Source of the DNA: Yoonia vestfoldensis SKA53 | Lineage (GTDB): Bacteria; Pseudomonadota; Alphaproteobacteria; Rhodobacterales; Rhodobacteraceae | Length of the DNA: 64,000 nt | Direction: 5' to 3' | Assembly: GCF_000152785.1 (NCBI RefSeq) | Contig: NZ_CH672414.1 | Coordinates: 2,999,845 to 3,063,844, forward strand | In this document: piece after piece, positions 1 through 9,683 of the stretch | Layout of the letters: every line of letters starts with the position of its first letter | Numbering within the stretch: the stretch's first letter is position 1 | Program-made: the position numbers and the translations under genes | Notes under the pieces: generated by a model | What the model was told of the DNA's origin: nothing | The model's input: the letters and a program-made list of their open reading frames with translations, nothing else | Databases searched by the model: none

Positions 1-1307
1 TGCATCAGATCGCGCTTTTCGATCCCCACGCCATGTTCGCCGGTCAGGCAGCCGCCCACCTCGACACAAAGCCGCAGGATATCCGCGCCGAACGCCTCGC
101 AGAGCTCCAGATCACCCGGTTTATTGGCATCAAACAGGATCAGCGGGTGCATATTGCCGTCACCGGCATGGAACACATTGCCGACGCCCAGCCCGTATTC
201 CTTGGACATCTCGCCGATCCGGCGCAGCACATAGGGCAGTGCCGACACTGGAATCGTGCCATCCAGACACATGTAATCATTGATCTGACCCATCGCGCCA
301 AAGGCCGATTTGCGGCCCAGCCAGATGCGGCCCGCCTCGTCGGCATCCTTGGCTTCGCGCAATTCCACGGGGTTGTGGCTGCGGGCGATCTGCATGATCA
401 GCGCCAGCTGCGCGTCGATTTCGGCGGGCGATCCTTCGACCTCGACGATCAACAGCGCCTCGCAGATCGGATAGCCTGCCTTGGCAAAGGCTTCGGTCGC
501 CTCGATACAGGGGCGGTCCATGAATTCGATGGCAACGGGCAGAATGCCTGCCTTGATGATGTCGGTGACAACCTGACCCGCGACTTCGGAACTGTCATAG
601 CCCATCAGCACGGGGCGCGCGCCTTCGGGTTTGGGCAGAATGCGCAGGGTCGCCTCGGTCACGACGCCCAACTGACCCTCGGACCCGCAGATCACGCCAA
701 GCAGATCAAGCCCGCCGGCATCCATATGCGCGCCGCCGATGTCCATCACAGTGCCGTCCATCGTGACCAGCGTCACACCCAGCAGGTTATTGGTGGTGAC
801 ACCATATTTCAGGCAATGCGCGCCGCCCGAATTCATCGCGATATTGCCCGCAATCGCGCAGGCAAGCTGGCTGGACGGGTCGGGGGCATAGAAAAATCCA
901 TCCGCCTCGACAGCACCCGTCACCGACAGGTTGGTGCGGCCCGTTTGCACGCGGATATAGCGGTCGGGGTAATTCGTCTCGATCACCTGTGTCATCCGCG
1001 CGACGCCAAGGATCACGCAATCCGCCGTCGGCAGCGCACCACCGGCCAGCGAGGTGCCCGATCCGCGCGGCACAACCGGCACGCCCATATCATGGCAAAT
1101 CTTCAGCACGGCCGAGACTTGTTCGGTCGTCGAGGGCAAAACCACGGCAAGCGGCGGGCAGCGATAGGCGGTCAGCGCGTCACATTCATAAGCGCGGGTT
1201 TCCGCGATATCGGACATCAACGCATCCGGCGGCAGCACAGCGGCCAATCGGGCGACAATCTGGTCCTTGCGGGACAAGACACCGGCATTCGGCTGTGGCA
1301 TTTGCAT
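1..1307 (-). CDS. glcD: FAD-linked glycolate oxidase subunit GlcD (3' end outside window)
   Basis: Oxidises glycolate to glyoxylate as the FAD-binding subunit of the GlcDEF complex. About 435 of roughly 480 residues are present; the gene runs off the left edge, so the C-terminus is missing. The FAD-binding PCMH domain shows VPRGSGTSLAGG (about residues 79-90), and the FAD-oxidase C-terminal domain shows NVFHAGDGNMHP near residue 380 and GEHGVGIEK close to the edge. The start is the ATG at 1307 with a strong GGAGGT site 7 nt upstream; a second ATG two codons later is less well placed. The divergent DUF599 gene shares its upstream region, where a 14-bp palindrome lies. GlcE and GlcF would be expected just beyond the window edge. 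D-lactate dehydrogenase is a related alternative, but the motif set fits GlcD best. Confidence 0.9.
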   Translation of the reverse strand, partial: MQMPQPNAGVLSRKDQIVARLAAVLPPDALMSDIAETRAYECDALTAYRCPPLAVVLPSTTEQVSAVLKICHDMGVPVVPRGSGTSLAGGALPTADCVILGVARMTQVIETNYPDRYIRVQTGRTNLSVTGAVEADGFFYAPDPSSQLACAIAGNIAMNSGGAHCLKYGVTTNNLLGVTLVTMDGTVMDIGGAHMDAGGLDLLGVICGSEGQLGVVTEATLRILPKPEGARPVLMGYDSSEVAGQVVTDIIKAGILPVAIEFMDRPCIEATEAFAKAGYPICEALLIVEVEGSPAEIDAQLALIMQIARSHNPVELREAKDADEAGRIWLGRKSAFGAMGQINDYMCLDGTIPVSALPYVLRRIGEMSKEYGLGVGNVFHAGDGNMHPLILFDANKPGDLELCEAFGADILRLCVEVGGCLTGEHGVGIEKRDLM

Positions 1308-1353
1308 GGAACGACCTCCCATCGTGGTGACTGGTAAGAATATATGACCAATT

Positions 1354-1367
1354 TTGCCATATGGCAA
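1354..1367. promoter_or_regulatory. 14-bp palindrome between divergent glcD and DUF599 gene
   Basis: TTGCCATATGGCAA is a perfect palindrome in the 89-bp space between two divergent genes. Its position fits an operator for glcD (a GntR-family regulator such as GlcC is the usual controller), but no regulator gene is in view. The role is inferred. Confidence 0.35.
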
Positions 1368-1396
1368 GTTGGAACTGGACCCGCTACAGGTTTGTT

Positions 1397-2110
1397 ATGA
1401 CATTTCTTGACCATATTGCCCTGCTCACTTTGTTCGACGCGATTGCGGCGGCGCTGATCTTGCTGGTCTGGTTCGGGATCGGCTGGCGGATCGAACATCC
1501 GGGGGCCAAGAACCCCTCGGTCACCATGCTGATGTCCGAACGGCGGCGCGACTGGATGAAGGTACTTGTCACCCGCGATTCGCGCATTTTTGACAGCCAG
1601 ATCCTGGGCGGTCTGCGCGAAGCCACCGCGTTTTTTGCATCGACCAGCCTGTTTGCCATCGGGGGCGTGCTGGCGCTACTTGGCAATACCGAAAGCCTGC
1701 GTGGCGTTGCCGCTGAGGTGAGCGATACACAGGTGCCGGTCCTGATCTGGCAGTTGAAACTGGCGCTGGTGGCGCTGTTTCTGATCAATGGTTTTTTGAA
1801 ATTCGTCTGGTCCAACCGTGTGTTCGGCTATTGCGCGGTGGTCATGGCCTCGGTGCCAAACGACCCCGCCGATCCGCTGGCCTATCCGCGCGCGGCGCAG
1901 GCGGCGGAACTGAACATCCGTGCCGCACTGAATTTCAACCGCGGCCTGCGGTCGATGTATTTCGCGCTTGCGGCGCTGGGCTGGCTGGCAGGCCCCGGTG
2001 CATTGGTCGCGGCAACGCTGATCGTGGCATGGATCATCTGGTCGCGCGAATTTGCGTCGTTGCCGCGCAATGTGCTGATGAACGACGACGGCGTTTCGGG
2101 GAAACCATGA
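1397..2110 (+). CDS. DUF599 family membrane protein
   Basis: A polytopic inner-membrane protein of about 237 residues with no known biochemical function. Hydrophobic segments appear near the N-terminus (HIALLTLFDAIAAALILLVW), around the FASTSLFAIGGVLALL stretch, at LIWQLKLALVALFLINGFL, and near the C-terminus. The cytoplasmic-looking segment MLMSERRRDWMKVLVTRD and the FxxSNRVFGYC region match the DUF599 pattern as I recall it. An in-frame ATG 36 bases upstream exists, but the ATG at 1397 begins directly before the first membrane segment and is the more typical start. It ends 28 bp from the convergent end of the VWA-like gene. Confidence 0.75.
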   Translation: MTFLDHIALLTLFDAIAAALILLVWFGIGWRIEHPGAKNPSVTMLMSERRRDWMKVLVTRDSRIFDSQILGGLREATAFFASTSLFAIGGVLALLGNTESLRGVAAEVSDTQVPVLIWQLKLALVALFLINGFLKFVWSNRVFGYCAVVMASVPNDPADPLAYPRAAQAAELNIRAALNFNRGLRSMYFALAALGWLAGPGALVAATLIVAWIIWSREFASLPRNVLMNDDGVSGKP

Positions 2111-2138
2111 CCCGCATTTTGCGGCCTTTGGGGATGCT

Positions 2139-4208
2139 CTAACGCCGCCCTTCGCGCAGCCATGCCGCCACGCTCAACATCGCGGCCAGCAGCAGGAACA
2201 ACCATGCCGGCACCAGGGGCGTGATCTTGATATCCGCCGTCTGGAACGCGCCGCGCGGGGTGATCCCGATCCAGCCGCGTCCCGTGGCAGGGCGGCCTGC
2301 GCGCACGGCGCGGATGTCCACGGCACCCGCTGAAACCGGCATGATCCCGCCGCGCTGCGCGTCGATCAGCGGTGCCAGCATGTCACCCGTTGCAATCGTC
2401 TGTTCGAATTCGCGCGGTGCCGCAGTGCCAAGGGCGATCACGGCCTGCTGGTCCCCGTCATCGAGCCGGTAAAGCCCGATCTCGGGCGCATCCCACAGCG
2501 TCTCGAACCGGCCAGGGGATGTTTCGGTCAAGGGCAGGGTGGTCTCGGTCCCGTCGGGATGGGTGATCGTCACGTCGCCCGTGGTTTCCGACAGGGTGCG
2601 GCGGATGATCCGCATCTGCTGGCCTGCAGGTTCGACAAACAGCGCCTCTTCTTCCAGCTCGGGTTCACGCATCATCCAATGCGCCAGACGGCGCAGCAGT
2701 TCCAATTGCGGCCCGCCGCCTTCATAGCCGCGATCCCAAAGCCATGAATGATCCGACGCCATCAGCGCGACACGGCCTGCGCCAACACGGTTCAGCACCA
2801 GCAAAGGGCGATCATCAAGGCCGGACATCACGACAGATGCCTCTTGCGGGACCACCACATCGACCAGCCGGAACCAGCGGCCCCAGCCCGGACCATCGCC
2901 CTCCGCGGCAGGCGGAGACAGGTCATCCAGCCCCGCTGTCACCGGATGGCGCGCGCCCAGATCGGTGATCTGCGGCACGAACCCTTCCTCGAACACGCGC
3001 GCGGTCGGCGCACCGGGCAGCACGGCGCCCAGAGGCGAGCGATAGATGCTTTCGGCGGCGCCATATTCCGGCCCCGACGAAATCAGCACAGCCCCGCCCT
3101 GGTCGACATAATTGCGGATATTATCCAGATAGGCATTGGGCAATATCCCGCGCCGGCGATAGCGGTCAAAGATGATCAGGTCGAAATCATCAATCTTTTC
3201 CAGGAACAGTTCGCGCGTGGGAAAGGCGATCAGCGACAATTCAGTGACCGGCACACCGTCCTGCTTTTCGGGTGGGCGCAGGATGGTGAAATGCACTAGG
3301 TCCACGGCAGAATCCGATTTGAGCAGGTTGCGCCATGTCCTCTCGCCCGGATGCGGCTCGCCCGATACGAGCAGAACGCGCAGCCGGTCGCGCACGCCGT
3401 TGATCTGGATCACGGCGGTATTGTTGCGGTCGGTCAATTCGCCTTCCGCTTCAGGAATGGTGAATTGCAGCACGTTCATGCCCGCATGGGACAATTGCAC
3501 CGGCAGTTCGATATCACGGCCCACCGGCACAGGCAGGGTCAGCGGTGGGGCGCCATCAATGGAAACCGACAGATCGACCGTCTGCGTGGCGGGTGCGGCA
3601 CCCTGATCCTCGATCCGCAGCGTCAGGGTAAAAGTCTCGCCCAGAATGGCAAAGGCGGGGGCGTTGGATATGACCAGCCGGCGGTCCCAATCGTCAGGCG
3701 CGCCGGTCAGGATCAGGTGCAGTGGCGCAGGCAGGGCGGGGGCATTGTCCATGTCATGCACACGCCCGTCAGAAATCACCACGATCCCCGCAATCCGGCC
3801 CTGCGGTTCCTCGGCCAATGCCTGCGACAACGCGGTCATCAGGGCCGTCCCCTGATCGCCCTTGGCATCCCCCAGCGTGACAAGGCGCATTTCCGTATTG
3901 GGCTGGCGGTCAAGTTCTGCGGTGATATTCGCCAAGGCTTGCGCATTCTGGTCTGGCCTGCCCGCGATGCGCTGGCTGGCGCTTTCATCGACCACGACCA
4001 TGATTATATCGCTCAGCGGGGCGCGGTCTTCGCGCTGCAAGGACGGGTTGGCCATGGCCGCCAGCAACGCGATCCCCGCCAGCGCGCGCAGCCACCAGCC
4101 CGGCAACCGCCGCCAGAGGGCGAGCGTGACCGCCAGAACAACCAACCCCGCCAGACCATAAACCGCGATCAGCGGAATCAGCGGGTCAAAGATCACCGTG
4201 CCGGTCAT
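2139..4208 (-). CDS. Membrane-anchored VWA / glutamine-amidotransferase-like protein of the MoxR operon
   Basis: A 689-residue protein, last in a moxR-DUF58-DUF4159 cluster. Two N-terminal membrane helices (about residues 7-50) precede a von Willebrand A-like domain with the metal-site motif VVDESAS (near 75-81). A class I glutamine-amidotransferase-like fold follows (LLVSGEPHPG, then DFDLIIFDRYRR and GGAVLISSGPEYG, about 280-380), without an evident catalytic Cys, so it is probably a structural or sensing domain. One membrane segment closes the protein (LVPAWLFLLLAAMLSVAAWL). The start ATG at 4208 has GAGGA upstream. The 115-bp gap to the upstream DUF4159 gene holds two hairpins and a dispersed repeat. 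The precise role is unknown; proteins of this type accompany MoxR ATPases that assemble or regulate membrane complexes. Confidence 0.75.
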   Translation of the reverse strand: MTGTVIFDPLIPLIAVYGLAGLVVLAVTLALWRRLPGWWLRALAGIALLAAMANPSLQREDRAPLSDIIMVVVDESASQRIAGRPDQNAQALANITAELDRQPNTEMRLVTLGDAKGDQGTALMTALSQALAEEPQGRIAGIVVISDGRVHDMDNAPALPAPLHLILTGAPDDWDRRLVISNAPAFAILGETFTLTLRIEDQGAAPATQTVDLSVSIDGAPPLTLPVPVGRDIELPVQLSHAGMNVLQFTIPEAEGELTDRNNTAVIQINGVRDRLRVLLVSGEPHPGERTWRNLLKSDSAVDLVHFTILRPPEKQDGVPVTELSLIAFPTRELFLEKIDDFDLIIFDRYRRRGILPNAYLDNIRNYVDQGGAVLISSGPEYGAAESIYRSPLGAVLPGAPTARVFEEGFVPQITDLGARHPVTAGLDDLSPPAAEGDGPGWGRWFRLVDVVVPQEASVVMSGLDDRPLLVLNRVGAGRVALMASDHSWLWDRGYEGGGPQLELLRRLAHWMMREPELEEEALFVEPAGQQMRIIRRTLSETTGDVTITHPDGTETTLPLTETSPGRFETLWDAPEIGLYRLDDGDQQAVIALGTAAPREFEQTIATGDMLAPLIDAQRGGIMPVSAGAVDIRAVRAGRPATGRGWIGITPRGAFQTADIKITPLVPAWLFLLLAAMLSVAAWLREGRR

Positions 4209-4222
4209 TTACAAACGTCCTC

Positions 4223-4302
4223 GCATCTTCCGAGCCGCGTGAATTGCCGGTGGCAATTCACGTTAATCCCCGCCGGAGGCGTCAGATGTCGTGACATCTG
4301 AC
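4223..4302. repeat. Dispersed repeat with two perfect 10-bp hairpins
   Basis: The core CCCCGCCGGAGGC at 4268-4280 and the reversed end CATCTTCCGAGCC at 4224-4236 match the repeat family found throughout this window. It carries a perfect hairpin (arms 4239-4248 and 4252-4261, loop 3 nt) and is followed by a second perfect hairpin (4281-4290 and 4293-4302, loop 2 nt). It lies between two co-directional genes of the MoxR operon, so it could act as an mRNA processing or attenuation point. Confidence 0.7.
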
Positions 4303-4323
4303 AGGTCAAGATCAGCCGCATTC

Positions 4324-7077
4324 TCATTGCCCGAGCCGGTCAAGCAGGTCCGGCACATGCACCTGATCTGATTTATAATTCCCGGTCAGCACATGCATGA
4401 TCAGGTTGACGCCAAACCGCAGCGCGATTTCACGCTGGCGTTCGCCTGCCGCGCCGCGCCCGACAGGGAACATCGGCGCGCCGTTCGCCGTCACAGCCCA
4501 AGCGCGCGCCCAGTCATTGCCGCCGATCACCACCGGCGTCACCCCGTCGTTGAGATTGCGAAACGGCATCCCGTCGATCTGCACCGCATCCAGAGGGGCG
4601 GCCTCGACCCAGACATCGCGGCTGGCGTGGCGGCCCGGAAAATCCTGCAACAGATAAAACGTGCGCGTCAGCACATGGTCGGGCGGGATCGGTGCAAGGC
4701 GCGGAATATCCAGCGACCGCGCAATCGCCTGCAAACGCGCCCCTTCGGGCGAGCCTGACCCGAACCGCGCGGTATCGGCGTCGCGGGTGTCGAACAGGAT
4801 CATCCCGCCGCTGCGCAGATAGCGGTTCAGCTTGCCATAGGCGTCGCGGCTGGGCAGCGGCTGATCGGCCGTGACGGGCCAGTACAGAAACGGAAAGAAC
4901 GCCAGTTCGTCGGTTTCGATATTCACGCCCATCGGGGCGGCAGGTTCGATTGATGTGCGCCGGAACAAGGTCTGCGACAGGCCCAACAGGCCCGCGGCCG
5001 TCACTTCGTCAACCTGCGGATCGCCGGTCAGCACATGGGCCAGCACCACCTCGGAGGTGGCCTGGATGGCGAAATCCTCGGGGGTTTGGGCCTGCGCCTT
5101 TGGGGCAAGGGCCAGCGCCAGCATCAGGGCCACCGCCACATCCGCGCGCGGCCCGCGCAGACGGCCCCCCACGGCCAGTGACGCGATGATATCGACCAGC
5201 AACAGCGCCAGTGCTGCGCCCAAAAGCCAGCCTTTGAGCGCCGTGGCACGCAGGACGTCCATCCCTTCAACAGCGATCCGCGCAGGCCAGCCCGCAGGGG
5301 TCAGCACCGTATCCGGCCCGATCACATTGACCGCGATCTGGCGGTCGCGCGTGGCGTAAAGCCCGGGGCGCAATTGCGGTCCGGTGACGCCAGCGCCCAG
5401 CAGCTCGCCCGCGACACCGGCCAGATCGCGTCCGTCCTGCAAACGCCCGTAGGCATCAAGCAATTCCTGCGGTTGCCATACCGTGCCTGCCAGTTCTGCG
5501 GCCTCAGGCGCGGCAGGGCGGCTCGATACGGCCAGCCGTTCCAGCATCTGCACGAAAAGGCCGGACAATGGCAGGCTCGACCATTCGGCATTCGCCGTGA
5601 CATGGACCAGCACGATTTGTCCGTCACCGCTGAACTTGCGTGTGACCAGCGGCGTGCCATCGGCCAGCTGCGCGATCACGCGCTCAGCCAGCGTCGGGTC
5701 GGGTTGCGCCATGACCTGACTGGTGACGGTCACGTCCTCGGGGATGGTCAGGCCAAAGAACGGCGTGTCGGTGGCAAAGGGGGCCAGCGCTTTGGGTTCG
5801 CCCCAGCTCATCGCGCCACCGACGCTGCGCCCGCCGTCGCGCAGGCGCACGGGCAACAATGGGTCCTCGGCGCTGCGGCCCACGTCAGAGGCGGCCAGAC
5901 GCGGCCCCGCGAACCGCAACAGAAGCCCACCCTGATCGACCCAATCGACGATGCCCTGCGCCTCGATATCGGTCAGGATCGCGACATCGGCCAGCACGAT
6001 CAAATCGGGATTGGCCAGCAGCACATCGGCCAGATCACCGTCGATCAGGTCTGCGGTCGGCTCTAGCGCCTCGCGCAGATAGAAAAGCTGTGACAACAGG
6101 TCCAGCCCTTCGCGTATGTCGCGCCCTGCGATCAGCGCCACCTCGCGCCGGCGCAGGGCATCGTCGCCAAGGCTGACGGCGGCGGCAGACCGCGTGCCGG
6201 TCAATTCGAAGCGCGTGATCCGGTTGCGCAATTCAGGCGGCAGGTCGAGCGTGGCTTCCGCCACCTCTTGCCCCGCCGCGAATGTCAGCGGCACATTGGC
6301 CAGCGCCCGTTCCACGCCTGCGGGATCAAGGCCGATGGCGGTGACGGTTGTATCGCTTGGCGCGCCGATGGGGGTGCGCGTCGCGCTCACACGGACCTCG
6401 CCGTCCTCATAGCGTGCGGGGCGCAGGCCGGTCACCTGACGTGGGGTCTGGAACACGGTCACATTGCCCGCCGCCTCGAAGGCGGAGAGCAGGTCGTCGC
6501 GGCCCGGATAATCCAACCCGTCGCTGATCCAATAGGTCTCAAACCCGCCCTGATCCGCAAAATAGGCGGCGGCATCGGCGGGTTGCCACGGCTGGGGTTG
6601 CAGGTTCGCCAACCGGTCCTGCCATGCGCTGGGTGGCGCAAAGGGCAAGGGCTCGGCCAGTGGCAGGTCTGTCAGCGTCACCACGGCGACGCGGCGTTCG
6701 TTGACGGACGCCTCGGTCAACAGCGCCGCCACACGGTCGCTTTTCGCCTGCCAGTCGGGCGCGCCCGCCCATGTGCCATCAAGGGCGATCACCAGATCAC
6801 CGCGCCCGTCGCGGGCCTGTTGCGGGTTCAGCACGGGGCCGGCAAAGCCGACAATGACAGCCGCGATGGCCAGCAGACGCAACAAGAGCAGCCACCATGG
6901 GGTGCGGTCGGACTGGCTTTCGTCATCGCTCAGACCCAGCAGCAGCACCACACCGGGGAACCGGCGCCGCACGGGGGCAGGCGGCACAGCGCGCAGCACT
7001 ATCCAAAGGATCGGCAGGGCGATCAGCCCCAGCAGCAGCATCGGGGCTGCAAATCCGATGGGTCCGATCATAAACAT
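4324..7077 (-). CDS. DUF4159 domain membrane protein with BatA-like N-terminus
   Basis: About 917 residues, third gene of the moxR cluster. The N-terminus has a membrane helix and the pattern FPGVVLLLGL followed by a tryptophan-rich helix (TPWWLLLLRLLAIAAVIVGF), typical of BatA-like N-termini, then VIALDGTWAG in a VWA-like domain whose metal site is degenerate. A middle region contains a GATase-like fold (DLIVLADVAIL, GGLLLRFAGPRL). Another helix near residue 650 leads into the C-terminal DUF4159 domain (FFPFLYWPVTADQPLPS, GGMILFDTRDA). The chosen ATG at 7077 overlaps the DUF58 stop as TGATG, implying translational coupling; a second ATG at 7071 is possible. Function in the cell is not established; the cluster context implies envelope-complex biogenesis with the MoxR chaperone ATPase. 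Confidence 0.85.
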   Translation of the reverse strand: MFMIGPIGFAAPMLLLGLIALPILWIVLRAVPPAPVRRRFPGVVLLLGLSDDESQSDRTPWWLLLLRLLAIAAVIVGFAGPVLNPQQARDGRGDLVIALDGTWAGAPDWQAKSDRVAALLTEASVNERRVAVVTLTDLPLAEPLPFAPPSAWQDRLANLQPQPWQPADAAAYFADQGGFETYWISDGLDYPGRDDLLSAFEAAGNVTVFQTPRQVTGLRPARYEDGEVRVSATRTPIGAPSDTTVTAIGLDPAGVERALANVPLTFAAGQEVAEATLDLPPELRNRITRFELTGTRSAAAVSLGDDALRRREVALIAGRDIREGLDLLSQLFYLREALEPTADLIDGDLADVLLANPDLIVLADVAILTDIEAQGIVDWVDQGGLLLRFAGPRLAASDVGRSAEDPLLPVRLRDGGRSVGGAMSWGEPKALAPFATDTPFFGLTIPEDVTVTSQVMAQPDPTLAERVIAQLADGTPLVTRKFSGDGQIVLVHVTANAEWSSLPLSGLFVQMLERLAVSSRPAAPEAAELAGTVWQPQELLDAYGRLQDGRDLAGVAGELLGAGVTGPQLRPGLYATRDRQIAVNVIGPDTVLTPAGWPARIAVEGMDVLRATALKGWLLGAALALLLVDIIASLAVGGRLRGPRADVAVALMLALALAPKAQAQTPEDFAIQATSEVVLAHVLTGDPQVDEVTAAGLLGLSQTLFRRTSIEPAAPMGVNIETDELAFFPFLYWPVTADQPLPSRDAYGKLNRYLRSGGMILFDTRDADTARFGSGSPEGARLQAIARSLDIPRLAPIPPDHVLTRTFYLLQDFPGRHASRDVWVEAAPLDAVQIDGMPFRNLNDGVTPVVIGGNDWARAWAVTANGAPMFPVGRGAAGERQREIALRFGVNLIMHVLTGNYKSDQVHVPDLLDRLGQ

Positions 7078-7946
7078 CAGCGCCGCCTTTCCAGCGCGCC
7101 ATAAAGCCACAGCAACGCCTGTGTTGCCGACTGGCCGGTATGATGGGTGTGAAACTGCCAGCCAGTCATGCGCGCAAGCTGCGCCAGCTCGACCTTGCGG
7201 GCCGCCAACCTGTCCAGATAGCGTGACTTGAGATCGCGGGCGCGCAGCGTCTCGTGCTGGACGCTGCCGGTCATGGATTGAAAGATCGTGCGCCCGTCAA
7301 ACGGAAATACCTCTTCCTGTGGGTCAAGCACCTGCAGCAGCGCGCCTTTGACACCGCGATCCGCGGCGCGGGCCAGCGCGTCGCGCACCCCGTCGATATT
7401 GCCCAGAAAGTCGCTGACAAACAGCGCGCGCGCATGCGGCAACAGGCCGGTCGCATCGGGTGATCCGTGGTCGGTCGCGGCCTGTTCGGACAGAATCTGC
7501 GCCATCTGTTGCAATTGCGCGCCTCCGCGCCGTGGTGGCAGGCGCAGACCGGTCAGCCCGACGCGTTCCCCGCCGCGGATCAGCAACACCGCCAGCGCCA
7601 TCGCCAGAATGCGCGCGCGATCACCCTTGGTCGCGTGATCGTCGGACGCGAAACCCATAGACGCGCCCTGATCGACCCAAAGGATCACTGATTGCGCGAT
7701 CTGCCATTCCTTGTCCTGCACAAAGCGCGCATCCGACCTTGCCGATCGGCGCCAGTCTATGCTGCGCGCGGCATCATGGGTCTGTGCAGGGCGGTATTGC
7801 CAGAACGTATCGCCGGTGCCCGCCCGCCTGCGCCCGTGGTCGCCCAGCAGGACGGTCGCGGCCAGATGCTCTGCCTCGGCCAGCAGGGGCGGCAGATGCG
7901 CGGCAAGCGTTTCCGCCTGCGACCGGAGCGTCAGCGCTGTTGTCAT
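7077..7946 (-). CDS. DUF58 domain protein
   Basis: 289 residues with the DUF58 core ([14 protein letters not shown], about residues 63-76, followed by VQDKEWQ), then a VWA-like alpha/beta segment with [10 protein letters not shown] carrying a D-x-G-x-S version of the metal motif. DUF58 proteins are the standard genetic partners of MoxR AAA ATPases and are thought to act as co-chaperone or target adaptors at the membrane. The start overlaps the moxR stop by 4 bases (ATGA), and the stop overlaps the DUF4159 start, so the three genes should be translated as a coupled unit. Confidence 0.9.
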   Translation of the reverse strand: MTTALTLRSQAETLAAHLPPLLAEAEHLAATVLLGDHGRRRAGTGDTFWQYRPAQTHDAARSIDWRRSARSDARFVQDKEWQIAQSVILWVDQGASMGFASDDHATKGDRARILAMALAVLLIRGGERVGLTGLRLPPRRGGAQLQQMAQILSEQAATDHGSPDATGLLPHARALFVSDFLGNIDGVRDALARAADRGVKGALLQVLDPQEEVFPFDGRTIFQSMTGSVQHETLRARDLKSRYLDRLAARKVELAQLARMTGWQFHTHHTGQSATQALLWLYGALERRR

Positions 7947-8950
7947 GCCGCCGCTGTGACCCGTGTAATCTGGCCTGCGACCTCGTTGATGATGGATTGC
8001 ACATCCTCGCCGCGCGCGCGGGCGGCAAAGGACAGCGCCATGCGATGTTCCAGCACCGGCACTGCCATGTTGCGCACATCCTCTGCCGATGGGACCAAGC
8101 GGCCATCGAGCAAGGCCGAGGCGCGCACCGTCAGCATCAGCGCCTGTGCGGCACGCGGGCCGGGGCCCCAGCTGACATTTTGGCGGATTACATCGGGGGC
8201 GGTCGCATCATCGGGACGGCAGGCGCGCACCAGATCAAGGATCATCTCGAGGATATGTTCGCCCACCGGCATCCGGCGCAGCAGTGCTTGCGCGGCCAGA
8301 AGTTCGCCCGCGCTGAACACGGGCTTGACCTGCGCATCCTCGGTGCCTGTGGTGGCGATCAGGATGTCTTTTTCGGTCTGCCGGTCGGGGTAGGGCACGT
8401 CGATCTGGACAAGAAACCGGTCAAGCTGCGCCTCTGGCAGGGGATAGGTGCCTTCCTGTTCCAGCGGGTTTTGCGTGGCCAGCACATGGAACGGCACGCC
8501 AAGCGGACGGTGCTGGCCTGCGATGGTCACTTCTTTTTCTTGCATCGCCTGCAGCAGCGCCGATTGCGTGCGGGGGCTGGCGCGGTTGATTTCATCGGCC
8601 ATCAGCAACTGGCAGAACACAGGCCCTTCGATAAACCGGAACGCACGGCTGCCGTCGGCGGCTGTTTCCAACACTTCAGAGCCCAGAATATCCGCTGGCA
8701 TCAGGTCAGGCGTGAACTGGATACGGTTGCCCTGCAGGCCCATGACGGTGGACAAAGCATCCACCAGCCGCGTCTTGCCAAGGCCGGGCAGGCCGATCAG
8801 CACCGCATGGCCACCGCAGACCAGCGCCGACAATGTCAGGTCCACGACGCGGCGCTGGCCGATGAAACGGGCGGCGATACTGTCGCGCGCGGCACCCAGT
8901 TTTGCACCCAGTGCGTCTATCTGTGCGACAAGATCGGCGTCGTCGGCCAT
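7943..8950 (-). CDS. MoxR family AAA+ ATPase
   Basis: 335-residue AAA_3 ATPase thought to act as a chaperone for assembling or activating protein complexes with a VWA partner. Walker A is GLPGLGKT (residues 53-60), Walker B LLMADEIN (115-122), and sensor and arginine-rich lid elements follow ([22 protein letters not shown] is the MoxR signature region, about 155-176). It is first in an operon with DUF58, DUF4159 and VWA-like proteins on the minus strand and is divergent from the DUF1285 gene with only 69 bp between them, which must hold both promoters. Confidence 0.93.
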   Translation of the reverse strand: MADDADLVAQIDALGAKLGAARDSIAARFIGQRRVVDLTLSALVCGGHAVLIGLPGLGKTRLVDALSTVMGLQGNRIQFTPDLMPADILGSEVLETAADGSRAFRFIEGPVFCQLLMADEINRASPRTQSALLQAMQEKEVTIAGQHRPLGVPFHVLATQNPLEQEGTYPLPEAQLDRFLVQIDVPYPDRQTEKDILIATTGTEDAQVKPVFSAGELLAAQALLRRMPVGEHILEMILDLVRACRPDDATAPDVIRQNVSWGPGPRAAQALMLTVRASALLDGRLVPSAEDVRNMAVPVLEHRMALSFAARARGEDVQSIINEVAGQITRVTAAA

Positions 8951-9019
8951 GACTTTCCCCTTGGATTACCTATATGCTGCAAGAGAACAGATAATCCTGA
9001 TGATCCCAATGGCAAAAGA

Positions 9020-9607
9020 ATGACCACACAAAAGATTGTTGCCCCCACCGCCGAAGGACTGGCCCAAAGCGTGCTTGCCGCGCAAAAAGCCGGTCCAAAA
9101 GGCGGATTGCCGCCGGTCCATCTGTGGAACCCGCCACATTGCGGGGATATCGACATGCGCATCGCGCGCGACGGGACGTGGTTTTACATGGGCACGCCCA
9201 TCGGGCGGCCCGCGCTGGTGCGGCTGTTTTCGACCATCCTGCGGCGCGACGGGGATGATTATGTGCTGGTCACACCGGTCGAAAAGGTGGGCATCACAGT
9301 CGATGACGCGCCTTTCGTCGCGGTGGATGTGGACCGCGACGGTGACGGGCTGATTTTTACCACCAATGTGGGCGATACCGTCACCGCTGGCCCCGACACC
9401 CCGATCCGCGTGATGCGCGATCCGCAAACCGCAGAGCCGTCACCCTATGTGCTGGTCCGCGCGAACCTGGAGGCGCTGATCGACCGCAAGTCGTTCTACC
9501 GGCTGGTCGATCTGGGCGAACATGCCGAGCACGAGGGCGAGCGTTGGTTCGGCGTGCGGTCGCAGGGCGCGTTCTTTGCGATCATTCCTTCGGCGGAGTT
9601 GGGGTAG
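9020..9607 (+). CDS. DUF1285 domain protein
   Basis: 195 residues of a conserved proteobacterial protein of unknown function. Visible family features are the [20 protein letters not shown] block (about residues 37-56), in which the polypeptide turns into a beta-rich fold, and the YGTPIGRP-like segment [20 protein letters not shown]. The start ATG at 9020 gives the N-terminus MTTQKIV. It is divergent from moxR; the same pairing is familiar from related Rhodobacteraceae, suggesting a link to the MoxR cluster, though no function is known. Confidence 0.85.
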   Translation: MTTQKIVAPTAEGLAQSVLAAQKAGPKGGLPPVHLWNPPHCGDIDMRIARDGTWFYMGTPIGRPALVRLFSTILRRDGDDYVLVTPVEKVGITVDDAPFVAVDVDRDGDGLIFTTNVGDTVTAGPDTPIRVMRDPQTAEPSPYVLVRANLEALIDRKSFYRLVDLGEHAEHEGERWFGVRSQGAFFAIIPSAELG

Positions 9608-9683
9608 GGAGCGAACGCTGTATGACGGCTTTGAGCACCTCGCAGTCATTGCGCCATCCTCGGATCATGCTAATGAACAGTAG

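Noticed and set aside
33..1337. 434-codon open frame on the plus strand
   Set aside because: It is the antisense shadow of glcD; composition is rich in His/Gln/Arg and no family is recognisable.
7739..9019. Long N-terminal extension of the DUF1285 frame
   Set aside because: It runs antisense through moxR and DUF58; the family N-terminus begins at 9020.
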